Below, in pieces: positions 41,066 through 49,678 of a stretch of DNA of 64,000 nt; the stretch's first letter is position 1; each line of letters begins with the position of its first letter. This DNA comes from UBA6019 sp035535055 (lineage in GTDB: Bacteria; Chloroflexota; Dormibacteria; Dormibacterales; Dormibacteraceae). The notes beneath the pieces were generated by a model that made no database searches, had not been told where the DNA came from, and saw only the letters and a program-made list of their open reading frames with translations. Location of the stretch: positions 78,091 to 142,090 of the forward strand of contig DATLQT010000044.1 in assembly GCA_035535055.1 (NCBI GenBank), read 5' to 3'. The position numbers and the translations under genes were made by a program.

Positions 41066-42688
41066 TTACAGTGGGATGTTGCCGTGCTTTCGGGGCGGCG
41101 GGTCGACGCGCTTGTTGAGGCAGAGCTCCAGCGCGCGGACCAGCATGCGGCGCGTCTCGCGGGGCTCGCAGACGTCGTCGATGAATCCCCGCTCCGCGGC
41201 CACGTAGGGGTTGGCGAAGCGCTCCACGTAGTCGGCGACCAGTTCCTTGCGCCGCTGGTCGGGTGACTTGGAGGCCGCCAGCTCGCGGCGGTAGATGATG
41301 TTGACGGCAGCCTCCGGCCCCATGACGGCGATCTCCGCCGTCGGCCAGGCTAGGTTGAGGTCCGCGCCCAGCCCGCGGGAGGACATGACGCAGTAGGCGC
41401 CTCCGTAGTCCTTGCGGGTGATCACCGTCAGCTTGGGCACGGTCGCCTCGGCGTAGGCGTAGAGTAGCTTGGCGCCGTGGCGGATGACTCCCCCGTACTC
41501 CTGGGCCGTGCCGGGCAGGTAGCCGGGCACGTCGACGAAGGAGATGAGCGGGATGTTGAATGCGTCGCAGAAGCGGATGAAGCGCGCCGACTTGACCGAC
41601 GCGTCGATGTCGATGGCCCCGGCAAGCACCTTGGGCTGGTTGCCGACCACGCCCACGACATGGCCGTTGAGGCGGCCGAGGCCGACCACGATGTTGGCCG
41701 CGAAGAAGGGCTGGACCTCCATGAAGTCGCGGCTGTCCAGCACCCGCGTGATCACTCCGCGCATGTCGTAGGGGAGGTTGGGAGACGCCGGGATGATCGA
41801 CTGCAGCTCCTCGTCGGCGCGCTCGGGGTCGTCGCCGCTCAGCACCCGCGGCGGCTTCTCGCCGGAATTGGAGGGCAGGAAGGCGAGCAGGCGGCGGACG
41901 TCTTTGAAGCAGTCGCGCTCGTTGGCGGACATGAAGTGGGCGACGCCCGACCGGGTGCCGTGGATCTCGGCCCCGCCGAGCTGGTCGAAGGTGACGGTCT
42001 CCCCGGTGGTGACGCGGACCACCTCCGGCCCCGTGATGAACATGTGTCCGACGCCACGGACCATGAAGATGAAGTCGGTGATCGCAGGCGAATAGACGGC
42101 GCCGCCGGTCGCCGGGCCGGCGATGATCGACAGCTGCGGGATCACGCCCGAGGCGCGGACGTTGCGGAAGAAGATGTCGGCGTAACCGGCCAGCGCCGCG
42201 ACACCCTCCTGGATCCGGGCGCCGCCGGAATCGTTGATCCCCACGATCGGCACCCGGTCGCGCAGCGCCAGCTCTTGGACCTTGACGATCTTGGCGGCCG
42301 TGACCTCGCCCAGCGACCCGCCGAGGACTGTGGCGTCATAGGCGAAGACGGCGATCGGTCGTCCCTCGACGAGGCCGAAGCCGGCGACTACGCCGTCGCC
42401 GGCGATCCTCTTTTCCTCCATCCCGAAGCCGACCGCGCGTGACTTCGCGTAGAGGTCCAGCTCCTGGAAGCTGCCCTTGTCGAGCAGCAGGTCGATCCGC
42501 GCCCGGGCGCCGAGCCGGCCCTTGGGCTCCCCGCTGGCATGGATGGCCTCGTAGCGCCGCTTGCGGAACTGATTGACCTTGGTCTCGGCGACGGTGGCGC
42601 GCTCCAGCTCGGGCGCCTCGAGATTGGCCATCGGGCGCCGCGTACGCTTGACAGCACTCAATGCAGCTTTCGGCTTGCGGTCGGCCAT
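41066..42688 (-). CDS. acyl-CoA carboxylase carboxyltransferase (beta) subunit
   Basis: 540 residues of the PccB/AccD family, with both crotonase-like halves: ARARIDLLLDKGSF, GINDSGGARIQEGV, GPATGGAVYSPA in the N-half; VVGNQPKVLAGAIDIDASVKSARF, FVDVPGYLPG and VMGPEAAVNIIY in the C-half. It moves carboxyl from biotin to an acyl-CoA, probably propionyl- or acetyl-CoA. No biotin carboxylase or carrier gene is adjacent. GATAAT lies 8 nt before ATG 42688. Confidence 0.92.
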   Translation of the reverse strand: MADRKPKAALSAVKRTRRPMANLEAPELERATVAETKVNQFRKRRYEAIHASGEPKGRLGARARIDLLLDKGSFQELDLYAKSRAVGFGMEEKRIAGDGVVAGFGLVEGRPIAVFAYDATVLGGSLGEVTAAKIVKVQELALRDRVPIVGINDSGGARIQEGVAALAGYADIFFRNVRASGVIPQLSIIAGPATGGAVYSPAITDFIFMVRGVGHMFITGPEVVRVTTGETVTFDQLGGAEIHGTRSGVAHFMSANERDCFKDVRRLLAFLPSNSGEKPPRVLSGDDPERADEELQSIIPASPNLPYDMRGVITRVLDSRDFMEVQPFFAANIVVGLGRLNGHVVGVVGNQPKVLAGAIDIDASVKSARFIRFCDAFNIPLISFVDVPGYLPGTAQEYGGVIRHGAKLLYAYAEATVPKLTVITRKDYGGAYCVMSSRGLGADLNLAWPTAEIAVMGPEAAVNIIYRRELAASKSPDQRRKELVADYVERFANPYVAAERGFIDDVCEPRETRRMLVRALELCLNKRVDPPPRKHGNIPL

Positions 42689-42696
42689 CTTTGACC

Positions 42697-42702
42697 ATTA
42701 TC
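42697..42702 (-). promoter_or_regulatory. -10 box of the carboxylase gene
   Basis: GATAAT on the minus strand, 8 nt before ATG 42688, in a 28-nt space shared with the divergent LysR gene. The regulator may control both. Confidence 0.45.
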
Positions 42703-42716
42703 GGGATCATGCCGGG

Positions 42717-43688
42717 GTGGCCTCGCTGACCTCCGCCTCCCCGCCGTCCCTCGAGCGAACCGCCACCCTCCACCAGCTCCGCGTCTTCAAGGCCGTGGCC
42801 GACCGGCTCAGCTTCAGCGCGGCCGCCCAGGACCTCAAGCTGAGCCAGCCGAGCGTCTCCTACCAGGTGAAGGAACTGGAGCGCGGGGTGGGCACCGACC
42901 TCTTCGACCGCCTCGGCAAGCACGTCAGCCTGACCCAGGCCGGCCACCTCCTCTATGGCTACGTGCGCCAGACCCTGAACGTCATCGACGAGGCCGCGGT
43001 CGCCCTGGGGGAGCTGCAGGGGTTGGAGCGGGGAAGTCTCAAGGTGGGGGCCAGCACCACCGTCGGCATCTACGTGATCCCGACCGCGCTCGGCGCCTTC
43101 AAGAAGCTGCACCCGGGGCTCGCCATCAGCCTCGAGATCGGTAGCCGCGGCGCCATCCAGGAGCGGGTTCTGCGCAACGAACTCGACCTGGCGGTGGTCG
43201 GGCCGCCGCTCAAGGACCCCGATCTCAAGGTGGTGCCCTTCATGACCGACGAGCTGGTTGTCATCGCGCCGGGCGAGCACCCGCTCGCCGGCCGCCTCGG
43301 ACTGACCCTCAAGGACCTGAAGGACGAGCCCTTCCTCATGCGCGAGGAGGGATCGGGCACCCGCTTCGAGGTCGAGAAGGCGGCCCGGCGCGGGGGTGTC
43401 AGGCTCCAAGTCGCCATGGAGCTCGGGTCCAACGGTGCGATCAAGCACGCCGTCGAAAGCGGGCTCGGTCTGGCCATCCTCTCCCGCTTCGCGGTGGGGT
43501 TGGAGGAGACGGCCGGCAAGTTGGCGCTGCTCGACGTGGAGGGCTTCCCCGTTCGCCGGCAGTGGAACATAGTCCATCTCAAGCGAAACCGGCTGGCCTC
43601 ACCGGTGGCCGGATTCATCGAATTTCTGCGGTCCGGCGAATGGGGGATACCCGCCGGCTCCTTCGAACACAGTTCCCGGGTCGACTGA
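42717..43688 (+). CDS. LysR-family transcriptional regulator
   Basis: 323 residues. The N-terminal winged helix (about 16-75) reads LHQLRVFKAVADRLSFSAAAQDLKLSQPSVS in register with LysR proteins; the effector domain starts at LKVGASTTVGIYVIP, as in CbbR/CysB-like members. GTG 42717 is chosen because upstream codons would overlap the divergent carboxylase gene. The closeness of the two starts (28 nt) makes control of the carboxylase plausible. Confidence 0.87.
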   Translation: MASLTSASPPSLERTATLHQLRVFKAVADRLSFSAAAQDLKLSQPSVSYQVKELERGVGTDLFDRLGKHVSLTQAGHLLYGYVRQTLNVIDEAAVALGELQGLERGSLKVGASTTVGIYVIPTALGAFKKLHPGLAISLEIGSRGAIQERVLRNELDLAVVGPPLKDPDLKVVPFMTDELVVIAPGEHPLAGRLGLTLKDLKDEPFLMREEGSGTRFEVEKAARRGGVRLQVAMELGSNGAIKHAVESGLGLAILSRFAVGLEETAGKLALLDVEGFPVRRQWNIVHLKRNRLASPVAGFIEFLRSGEWGIPAGSFEHSSRVD

Positions 43689-43701
43689 AGAATTCCGTTC
43701 T

Positions 43702-43706
43702 GGAGG
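43702..43706 (+). promoter_or_regulatory. Shine-Dalgarno of the UPF0173 gene
   Basis: GGAGG 10 nt before ATG 43717, in contrast to the many genes here without a ribosome site. Confidence 0.6.
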
Positions 43707-43716
43707 TAGAAAACCA

Positions 43717-44421
43717 ATGGCAATCAACGACAAGGTCTCGTTCACCTGGATCGGCCACGGCACCTGGATGGCGACCAGCGCCGCCGGCAAGAAGGTTCTA
43801 CTCGACGCCTGGGTCATGAACAACCCGGTCGCCCCCGACAACCTGAAGAACCCCGAAAAGGTCGACCTGATAGCCGTCACGCACGGCCACGGGGACCACA
43901 TTCACGACGCGGTCGAGATCGCCAAGAAGCACTCGCCGAAGGTGCTCGCCATTCCCGAGATGGGTGGCTGGCTGGGCTCCAAGGGGGTCGAGAACGTGGT
44001 CGGCTTCAACAAGGGCGGCACCGTCGAGGTCGAGGGGATCAAGTTCACGATGACCCACGCCGAGCACAGCTGCGGCATCACCGACGGCGGCCAGATGATC
44101 TACGGGGGCGAGGCGGTCGGCTACGTGATCGAGTTCGAGAACGGCTACACCGTCTACTTCGCGGGCGACACCGACGTCTTCGGCGACATGAAGCTGATCG
44201 GCGAGCTCCACGACCTCGACGCCGCCATCCTGCCGATTGGCGACTGCTACACGATGAGCCCCAAGCGCGCCGCCAAGGCGGTCGAGCTGCTCGGCGTGAA
44301 GACCGTGCTGCCGATGCATTTCGGGACCTTCCCCATCCTCACCGGGCGTCCGAGCGCCCTCCGGGAGCTGGTCGGGCCCGGCGTCAACGTCGTCGAGACC
44401 CATCCCGGCGACACGGTGTAA
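43717..44421 (+). CDS. UPF0173-type metallo-beta-lactamase-fold hydrolase
   Basis: 234 residues. The metal motif HGHGDH is at about residues 55-60; HAEHSCG, FAGDTDVFGDM and LPMHFGTFP supply further ligands. The pattern is that of UPF0173 (UlaG-like) hydrolases, whose substrate is unknown. A clear ribosome site precedes the ATG. Confidence 0.86.
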   Translation: MAINDKVSFTWIGHGTWMATSAAGKKVLLDAWVMNNPVAPDNLKNPEKVDLIAVTHGHGDHIHDAVEIAKKHSPKVLAIPEMGGWLGSKGVENVVGFNKGGTVEVEGIKFTMTHAEHSCGITDGGQMIYGGEAVGYVIEFENGYTVYFAGDTDVFGDMKLIGELHDLDAAILPIGDCYTMSPKRAAKAVELLGVKTVLPMHFGTFPILTGRPSALRELVGPGVNVVETHPGDTV

Positions 44422-44440
44422 GTTCCATTACGCCGCGAGC

Positions 44441-46417
44441 ATGAAGTACCGCTACAGCGCCTGGGACGGCACCCAGCAGCCCTTCCCGCTGGACGCCGAC
44501 ACCGTCCTCGAGTCGATCTCCGACGACCTCATGTCGCACGGCGACTTGAACGGGGCGCTGCAGCGGCTGTACCGGTGGGGTTCGGGAGAGATGCCGGGCC
44601 TGGAGGACCTCGCCAAGCAGCTTCAGGAGCTGCGCGAGCAAGAGCTCGCCCGCTACGACCTCGACAGCGTCGTCGACGACCTCAAGGAGAAGCTCCAAGA
44701 GGTCGTCGACACCGAGCGGAAGGGAATCAAGGAGCGGCTCGAAAACGCCCAGCGCTCCGACGGCTCAGAGCGCAAGATCCTAGAGAAGCTGGCCAAGCAG
44801 CGCGGGGACCAGCTCGACCGGGTGCCCGACGACCTCGGCGGCCGGGTCAACGCCCTCAAGAACTACGAGTTCATGGTGCCCGAGGCTCAACAGAAGTTCG
44901 ACGAGCTGATGCAGAAGCTGCAGCAGCAGATGCTGGACCAGATGTTCCAGGGAATGAAGCAGTCGATCTCGAAGATGACCTCCGAGGATCTCTCCGACGT
45001 CAAGGAGATGGTCAAGGCGCTCAACGGGATGCTCCAGGACCGCGCCAACGGGGCCAACCCCGACTTCAAGTCGTTCATGGACCGCTTCGGCCACATGTTC
45101 CCGCCCGGCATCGACAACCTCGACCAGCTGATGGAGCACATGCAGCGGCAGATGGCCCAGATGCAGTCGCTGCTCCGCTCGATGTCACCCGAGGCCCGCG
45201 AGGAGCTGGCGAGGATGATGGACGAGCTGCTCCAGGACGACTCCCTGCGGCTGGAACTGGCGAAGCTCGGCGCCCTGATGGAGGCGATGATGCCGCCCTC
45301 CGACCTGCAGGAGCGTTACCCGTTCTTCGGCGAGGAGCCGACCAGCCTTCAACAGGCGATGGACCTGATGGGCCGGCTGCAGGGCATCGACCGGCTGGAG
45401 TCGCAGCTCGAGCGCGGGTCATTCCGGCTCGACGACGTCGACCGAAGCCTCGCCGAGGAGCTGCTCGGTCCCCAGGCCCGCAATTCGCTCAACCAGCTCC
45501 GCCAGGTCTCGGACCTGCTCGAGAAGGCGGGCTTTGTGGAACGCCGCGGACGCGGCCTGGAGTTGACCCCCAAGGGCATGAGGCAGATCGGTAAGAACGC
45601 CCTCAAGGACATCTTCGAGCGTCTTCGCAAGAGCCAGGTCGGCCAGCACCGAATCTTCCAGACCGGCGTCGGCAACGAGGCCGGCGACGACCTCAAGGAC
45701 TACGAGTACGGCGACCCTTTCTTGATCGACATGAAGGAGACGCTGTTCAACTCGCTGGAGCGCGAGGGACGCGGCGTGCCGCTCAAGATGGACGCCGCGG
45801 ACTTCGTCGTCCGCAAGACCGATCACTCAGCGCAGGCCTGCACCGTGCTGATGGTGGACATGAGCCGCTCCATGTTCCTGCGCGGCTGCTTCCTCGCCGC
45901 CAAGAAGGTGGCGATGGCGCTCGACGCGCTGATCCGCTCCCAGTACCCACGCGACAAGCTCTACATCGTCGGGTTCTCCAACCAGGCGGTGGAGCTGAAG
46001 CCGGACGCGCTGCCCCAGATCACGCTCAACGACTACGTCTACGGGACCAACATGCAGCACGGCTTCCAGCTGGCGCGGTCGCTGCTGGCGCGTCACCGCG
46101 GCAACAAGCAGATCATCATGGTCACCGACGGGGAGCCGACCGCCCACCTCGACAACGGGCGCGTCTACTTCGCCTATCCGCCCACCTTCCGGACCATCCA
46201 GGAGACCCTGAAAGAGGTCCAGCGGTGCACCCGCGACCGGATCGTCATCAACACCTTCATGCTCGAGCGGGGGCCCTACCTGACCGAGTTCATCAACCGC
46301 GTCACCAAGCTGAACAAGGGCCGCGCCTTCTTCGTCCAGCCAGAGCGGTTGGGCGAGTACATCCTGGTCGACTACGTCTCGGGCCGCCAGCAGCGCCGGC
46401 ACACGCGCGCGAGCTAG
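44441..46417 (+). CDS. VWA-domain protein (CoxE-like), no MoxR partner seen
   Basis: 658 residues. The first 400 or so are helical and Gln/Met/Glu-rich (LMQKLQQQMLDQMFQGMKQ). The C-terminal VWA domain (about 460-650) has the MIDAS motif VDMSRSM and VTDGEPT. Such proteins usually work with a MoxR AAA+ ATPase as a metal-insertion or chaperone pair; none is in the window. It ends 13 nt from a convergent Hsp70-like gene. Confidence 0.8.
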   Translation: MKYRYSAWDGTQQPFPLDADTVLESISDDLMSHGDLNGALQRLYRWGSGEMPGLEDLAKQLQELREQELARYDLDSVVDDLKEKLQEVVDTERKGIKERLENAQRSDGSERKILEKLAKQRGDQLDRVPDDLGGRVNALKNYEFMVPEAQQKFDELMQKLQQQMLDQMFQGMKQSISKMTSEDLSDVKEMVKALNGMLQDRANGANPDFKSFMDRFGHMFPPGIDNLDQLMEHMQRQMAQMQSLLRSMSPEAREELARMMDELLQDDSLRLELAKLGALMEAMMPPSDLQERYPFFGEEPTSLQQAMDLMGRLQGIDRLESQLERGSFRLDDVDRSLAEELLGPQARNSLNQLRQVSDLLEKAGFVERRGRGLELTPKGMRQIGKNALKDIFERLRKSQVGQHRIFQTGVGNEAGDDLKDYEYGDPFLIDMKETLFNSLEREGRGVPLKMDAADFVVRKTDHSAQACTVLMVDMSRSMFLRGCFLAAKKVAMALDALIRSQYPRDKLYIVGFSNQAVELKPDALPQITLNDYVYGTNMQHGFQLARSLLARHRGNKQIIMVTDGEPTAHLDNGRVYFAYPPTFRTIQETLKEVQRCTRDRIVINTFMLERGPYLTEFINRVTKLNKGRAFFVQPERLGEYILVDYVSGRQQRRHTRAS

Positions 46418-46430
46418 GGGCCGGCTGTTT

Positions 46431-47723
46431 CTAGCCCCAGAGTTCGGCGGCCCTCGCTCCGAGGCCCTTTGCCACCGCGGTGAAGGCGTCGCGGTCGCTG
46501 ACCCGGTCACCGAAGAGGGCATCCAGTCGGTGCTGGAAGGACGGCAGCCGCGATGACCCGCCGGTCCGCAGCACGGAGGTCACCTGCCCCGGCTCCAGAC
46601 CGGCCTCCACGACGGCCCGGAGCAGGCAGCGCTCCACCTCCTCCAGGTCCTCTTTGATCACCGCCTCGAACTGGCCGCGCAGCAGGGGCACGTCCAGGCG
46701 CACCCCGCGGCGGACGAAGCGGAGACGGGTCACCTCCTCGGCGGAGAGGCGGATCTTGGCGTCCTCGACCGCCTTGTAGAACTCCCAGGCGTGGCCCTCG
46801 AAGAGGATCGCCCGGGCCACCTCGGCCGCCTTGCCACCGATCCTGTCGAGCACCTTGGGCACGCCGGGGTCGCTCAGGAGCTGGCGGACGCCCGAGCGCG
46901 AACCCATCTCGTTGTAGAGCCAGTTGGGCAGCGAGGTCAGCTCCAGGGCGGGACCGACAACCGCCTCGAAGAGCGCCGCGTCGAAGCGCTCGCCCCCGAT
47001 GTCCACGCCGGTCAGCGCCAGTGTCCGCGCCACGCCCGCGCGCACCTCGATGACCGCGGCGTCGAAGGTGCCGCCGCCGAAGTCCACCGCCAGCACGTGG
47101 CCCTCCGGCAGCCGCTCGCCGAGGACGGCGGCCGCCGGCTCTGGGTAGAGCGCCACTTCCTCGAAGCCGGCCTGGCGGGCGCCCTCGGCCAGCCGGTCGA
47201 GCGCAACCTGCTGCGAGCGGCCCCCCATTTCTACGCCGGGAAAGACGACCGGGTGGCCGAGGACCACGCGCCGGATGTCCGCGCCGCTTGCCTCGTCCGC
47301 CGAACGCTTGAGCCGTTCGATGACGATCGAGACCAGCTCCGGCAGCTCGAAGTCACGTGCCCAGGAGTGGGTGCCGGTGAAGTCGGTGCGGGCCAGGTCG
47401 CGCTTGACGCCGGTCACCAACCGGGTGTCCTGGCAGCCGCCGTTGCGGGTCGCCTGCCGGCAGTCGGTCTCGGCCCCGTAGCGCACCAGCGGGCAGTGGA
47501 GGCAGGTGTGGTGGAGGTGGCCCTGGACCAGGTAGCGGGCGATCGCGGCCTCGCCAGCCCGGCGATCTCCGTCGCGGTGCAGGTAGGCGACCGAGGCCAG
47601 GGTCAGGCCGTCGAGGCCCGACTCAGCGGGGACGACCTCGACCCCGTCGGCATAGGCCACGGCGATGGCGCTATTGGAAGTTCCGAAGTCGATGCCGCAA
47701 CCGATCGGTCGGCGGGAGGTCAT
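46431..47723 (-). CDS. Hsp70-like ATPase with four-cysteine insertion, no substrate-binding domain
   Basis: 430 residues, actin-fold nucleotide-binding domain only, like YegD. Phosphate loops are GIDFGTSNSAIAVA and AVDFGGGTFDAAV, the adenosine motif RTGGSSRLPSF. Between the first and second subdomains lies CLHCPLVRYGAETDC then GGC, a C-x2-C-x10-C-x8-C cluster that may bind zinc or iron-sulfur. The DnaK peptide-binding domain is absent, so client handling must differ. The partner is unknown. Confidence 0.82.
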   Translation of the reverse strand: MTSRRPIGCGIDFGTSNSAIAVAYADGVEVVPAESGLDGLTLASVAYLHRDGDRRAGEAAIARYLVQGHLHHTCLHCPLVRYGAETDCRQATRNGGCQDTRLVTGVKRDLARTDFTGTHSWARDFELPELVSIVIERLKRSADEASGADIRRVVLGHPVVFPGVEMGGRSQQVALDRLAEGARQAGFEEVALYPEPAAAVLGERLPEGHVLAVDFGGGTFDAAVIEVRAGVARTLALTGVDIGGERFDAALFEAVVGPALELTSLPNWLYNEMGSRSGVRQLLSDPGVPKVLDRIGGKAAEVARAILFEGHAWEFYKAVEDAKIRLSAEEVTRLRFVRRGVRLDVPLLRGQFEAVIKEDLEEVERCLLRAVVEAGLEPGQVTSVLRTGGSSRLPSFQHRLDALFGDRVSDRDAFTAVAKGLGARAAELWG

Positions 47724-47728
47724 ACGGA

Positions 47729-47734
47729 TACCAT
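47729..47734 (+). promoter_or_regulatory. -10 box of pckA
   Basis: TACCAT 9 nt before ATG 47744. Confidence 0.45.
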
Positions 47735-47743
47735 GGAACTGCG

Positions 47744-49312
47744 ATGCAGATGATCGAAACTCAACTCCTGGACCGCCTCGGGATCGGTTCGAACGTAAAG
47801 GTCTGGATGGATCTCTCTCCCGCCGAGCTGTACGAGCACTCCCTCCGCCGCGGCGAGGCCGAGCTGGTCGTGAGCGGAGCCCTGGTCGCCGAGACCGGAC
47901 AGCATACCGGGCGATCGCCCAAGGACAAGTTCGTGGTCGTCGAGCCGGCGACCGAGAAGGACGTCTGGTGGGCGGGCAACCAGAAGATCTCGCCGGACAG
48001 CTTCCATCGGCTCCTGGACAAGATGGGCGACTTCTGCGCCGGCCACGAGGTGTACGTCCAAAACCTCTACGCGTGCGCCGACCCCGCCCGCCGGTTGAAG
48101 GTCCAGGTGATCACCGAGATGGCGTGGCACAGCCTCTTCGCGCAGAACCTCTTCATCCGGCCGAGCGCCGAGGAGCGCCGCCACTTCAAGCCGGACTTCA
48201 CGGTGATGTCGCTCCCCAGCGTCACCGCCGATCCCAAGGCGGACGGCACCAAGAGCGAGACCTTCGTCGTCCTCAGCTTCGCCAAACGAATGGTGCTGAT
48301 CGGCGGCACCCGCTATGCCGGCGAGATCAAGAAGTCGATCTTCACCGTCCTCAACTACCTGATGCCGAAGGCGGGCGTGATGCCCATGCACTGCTCGGCC
48401 AACTACTCCAAGGGGAACCGCGACTCAGCGCTCTTCTTCGGCCTCAGCGGCACCGGCAAGACGACCCTCAGCTCGGATCCCACCCGGACCCTGATCGGGG
48501 ACGACGAGCACGGCTGGAGCGACGACGGGATCTTCAATTTCGAGGGCGGCTGCTACGCCAAGACGATCCGGATCTCGAAGGACGCAGAGCCCGAGATCTA
48601 CGCCGCCACCAACCGGTTCGGGACGGTGCTGGAGAACGTCGTCTTCGATTCCGACACCCGCATCCCGGACTTTGACGCCGACGACAAGACCGAGAACACC
48701 CGCTCCGCCTACCCGATCACCTACATCCCCTCGGTGGACGTCAGCGGCCGCGCCGGGCACCCGACCCAGGTGCTCTTCCTGAGCGCCGACGCCTTCGGCG
48801 TCCTGCCCCCGGTCTCCCGCCTCGAGGGCGAGCAGCTGAAGTACTTCTTCCTCTGCGGCTACACAGCCAAGGTGGCCGGTACCGAGCGCGGCGTCACCGA
48901 GCCTGAGCCGACCTTCAGCACCTGTTTCGCGGCGCCCTTCTTGGTCCTGCCGCCCGACAGCTACGCGGACATGCTGCTGGAGCGGGTGGCCAGGCACGGC
49001 ACCCGGGTGTGGATGCTCAACACCGGCTGGATCGGCGGCGCCTACGGGAGCGGCGAGCGGATCTCGATCGCCTACACCCGGGCCATCGTGCGCGCCATCG
49101 TCGAGGGCCGGCTGGACACGGTCTCGACCCATGCCGACCCGGTCTTCGGGCTCGGCATCCCCGACGAGGTGCCCGAGGTCCCGACCCGGATCCTCGACCC
49201 GCGAGCAGCCTGGAGCGACCCCGCGGCATACGACCGCCAGGCCGCCCGGCTGAAGGGGATGTTCGAGGACTACTTCAGGACCTTCCGCGACCAGGGCGCG
49301 GCGGCGGGCTGA
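47744..49312 (+). CDS. pckA: phosphoenolpyruvate carboxykinase (ATP)
   Basis: 522 residues. The P-loop GLSGTGKTTLS, the kinase-2 region GDDEHGWSDDG, the oxaloacetate-site arginine in TGRSPKDKF and MHCSANYSKG mark the ATP-type enzyme, distinct from the GTP type of most actinobacteria. It converts oxaloacetate to PEP for gluconeogenesis. PEP or phospholactate also feeds F420 synthesis, but that link is only thematic. The stop overlaps the next start (CTGA). Confidence 0.93.
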   Translation: MQMIETQLLDRLGIGSNVKVWMDLSPAELYEHSLRRGEAELVVSGALVAETGQHTGRSPKDKFVVVEPATEKDVWWAGNQKISPDSFHRLLDKMGDFCAGHEVYVQNLYACADPARRLKVQVITEMAWHSLFAQNLFIRPSAEERRHFKPDFTVMSLPSVTADPKADGTKSETFVVLSFAKRMVLIGGTRYAGEIKKSIFTVLNYLMPKAGVMPMHCSANYSKGNRDSALFFGLSGTGKTTLSSDPTRTLIGDDEHGWSDDGIFNFEGGCYAKTIRISKDAEPEIYAATNRFGTVLENVVFDSDTRIPDFDADDKTENTRSAYPITYIPSVDVSGRAGHPTQVLFLSADAFGVLPPVSRLEGEQLKYFFLCGYTAKVAGTERGVTEPEPTFSTCFAAPFLVLPPDSYADMLLERVARHGTRVWMLNTGWIGGAYGSGERISIAYTRAIVRAIVEGRLDTVSTHADPVFGLGIPDEVPEVPTRILDPRAAWSDPAAYDRQAARLKGMFEDYFRTFRDQGAAAG

Positions 49313-49668
49313 TCGCCCGCTACGCCGTCGTCGGAAGCCGGCACTACCCCGCGCTGGAGCGGGTCCTCAAGTACGTGGAGGCCCTTCCCGCCGGCTCGGT
49401 GATCGTCACCGGCAGCGCCAGCGGGGTGGACGCCGAGGCAGCCAGGGCGGCCCGCGGTAGGGACCTGGCGGTGATCCGGGTGCCCGCCTCCTTCGACGAG
49501 GCCCGGGACGCCTCGGCGGCCGCCGGTCGCAACCAGAGGCTGATCGACCAGGCCGACGTCGTGGTCGCCTTCTGGGACGGCTCCTCGGCCGGCACCCGGG
49601 GCACCATCGAGCGCGCCCTGGACTCGGGCAAGGAGGTCCACGTCTTCACCTCTAAGATCGGGGGGTGA
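49309..49668 (+). CDS. SLOG/Rossmann-like (DUF2493-type) protein, CTG start
   Basis: 119 residues. VVGSRHYPAL at the N-terminus, VTGSASGVDAEAARAA and DVVVAFWDGSSAGTRGTIERA define a SLOG-like nucleotide-binding fold related to DprA and LOG proteins. Such domains bind nucleotides or nucleic acid ends; the role here is unknown. CTG 49309 overlaps the pckA stop as CTGA and gives a proper first strand; the next conventional codon would cut into the fold. Confidence 0.72.
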   Translation: MIARYAVVGSRHYPALERVLKYVEALPAGSVIVTGSASGVDAEAARAARGRDLAVIRVPASFDEARDASAAAGRNQRLIDQADVVVAFWDGSSAGTRGTIERALDSGKEVHVFTSKIGG

Positions 49669-49678
49669 GCTCGTCGCG

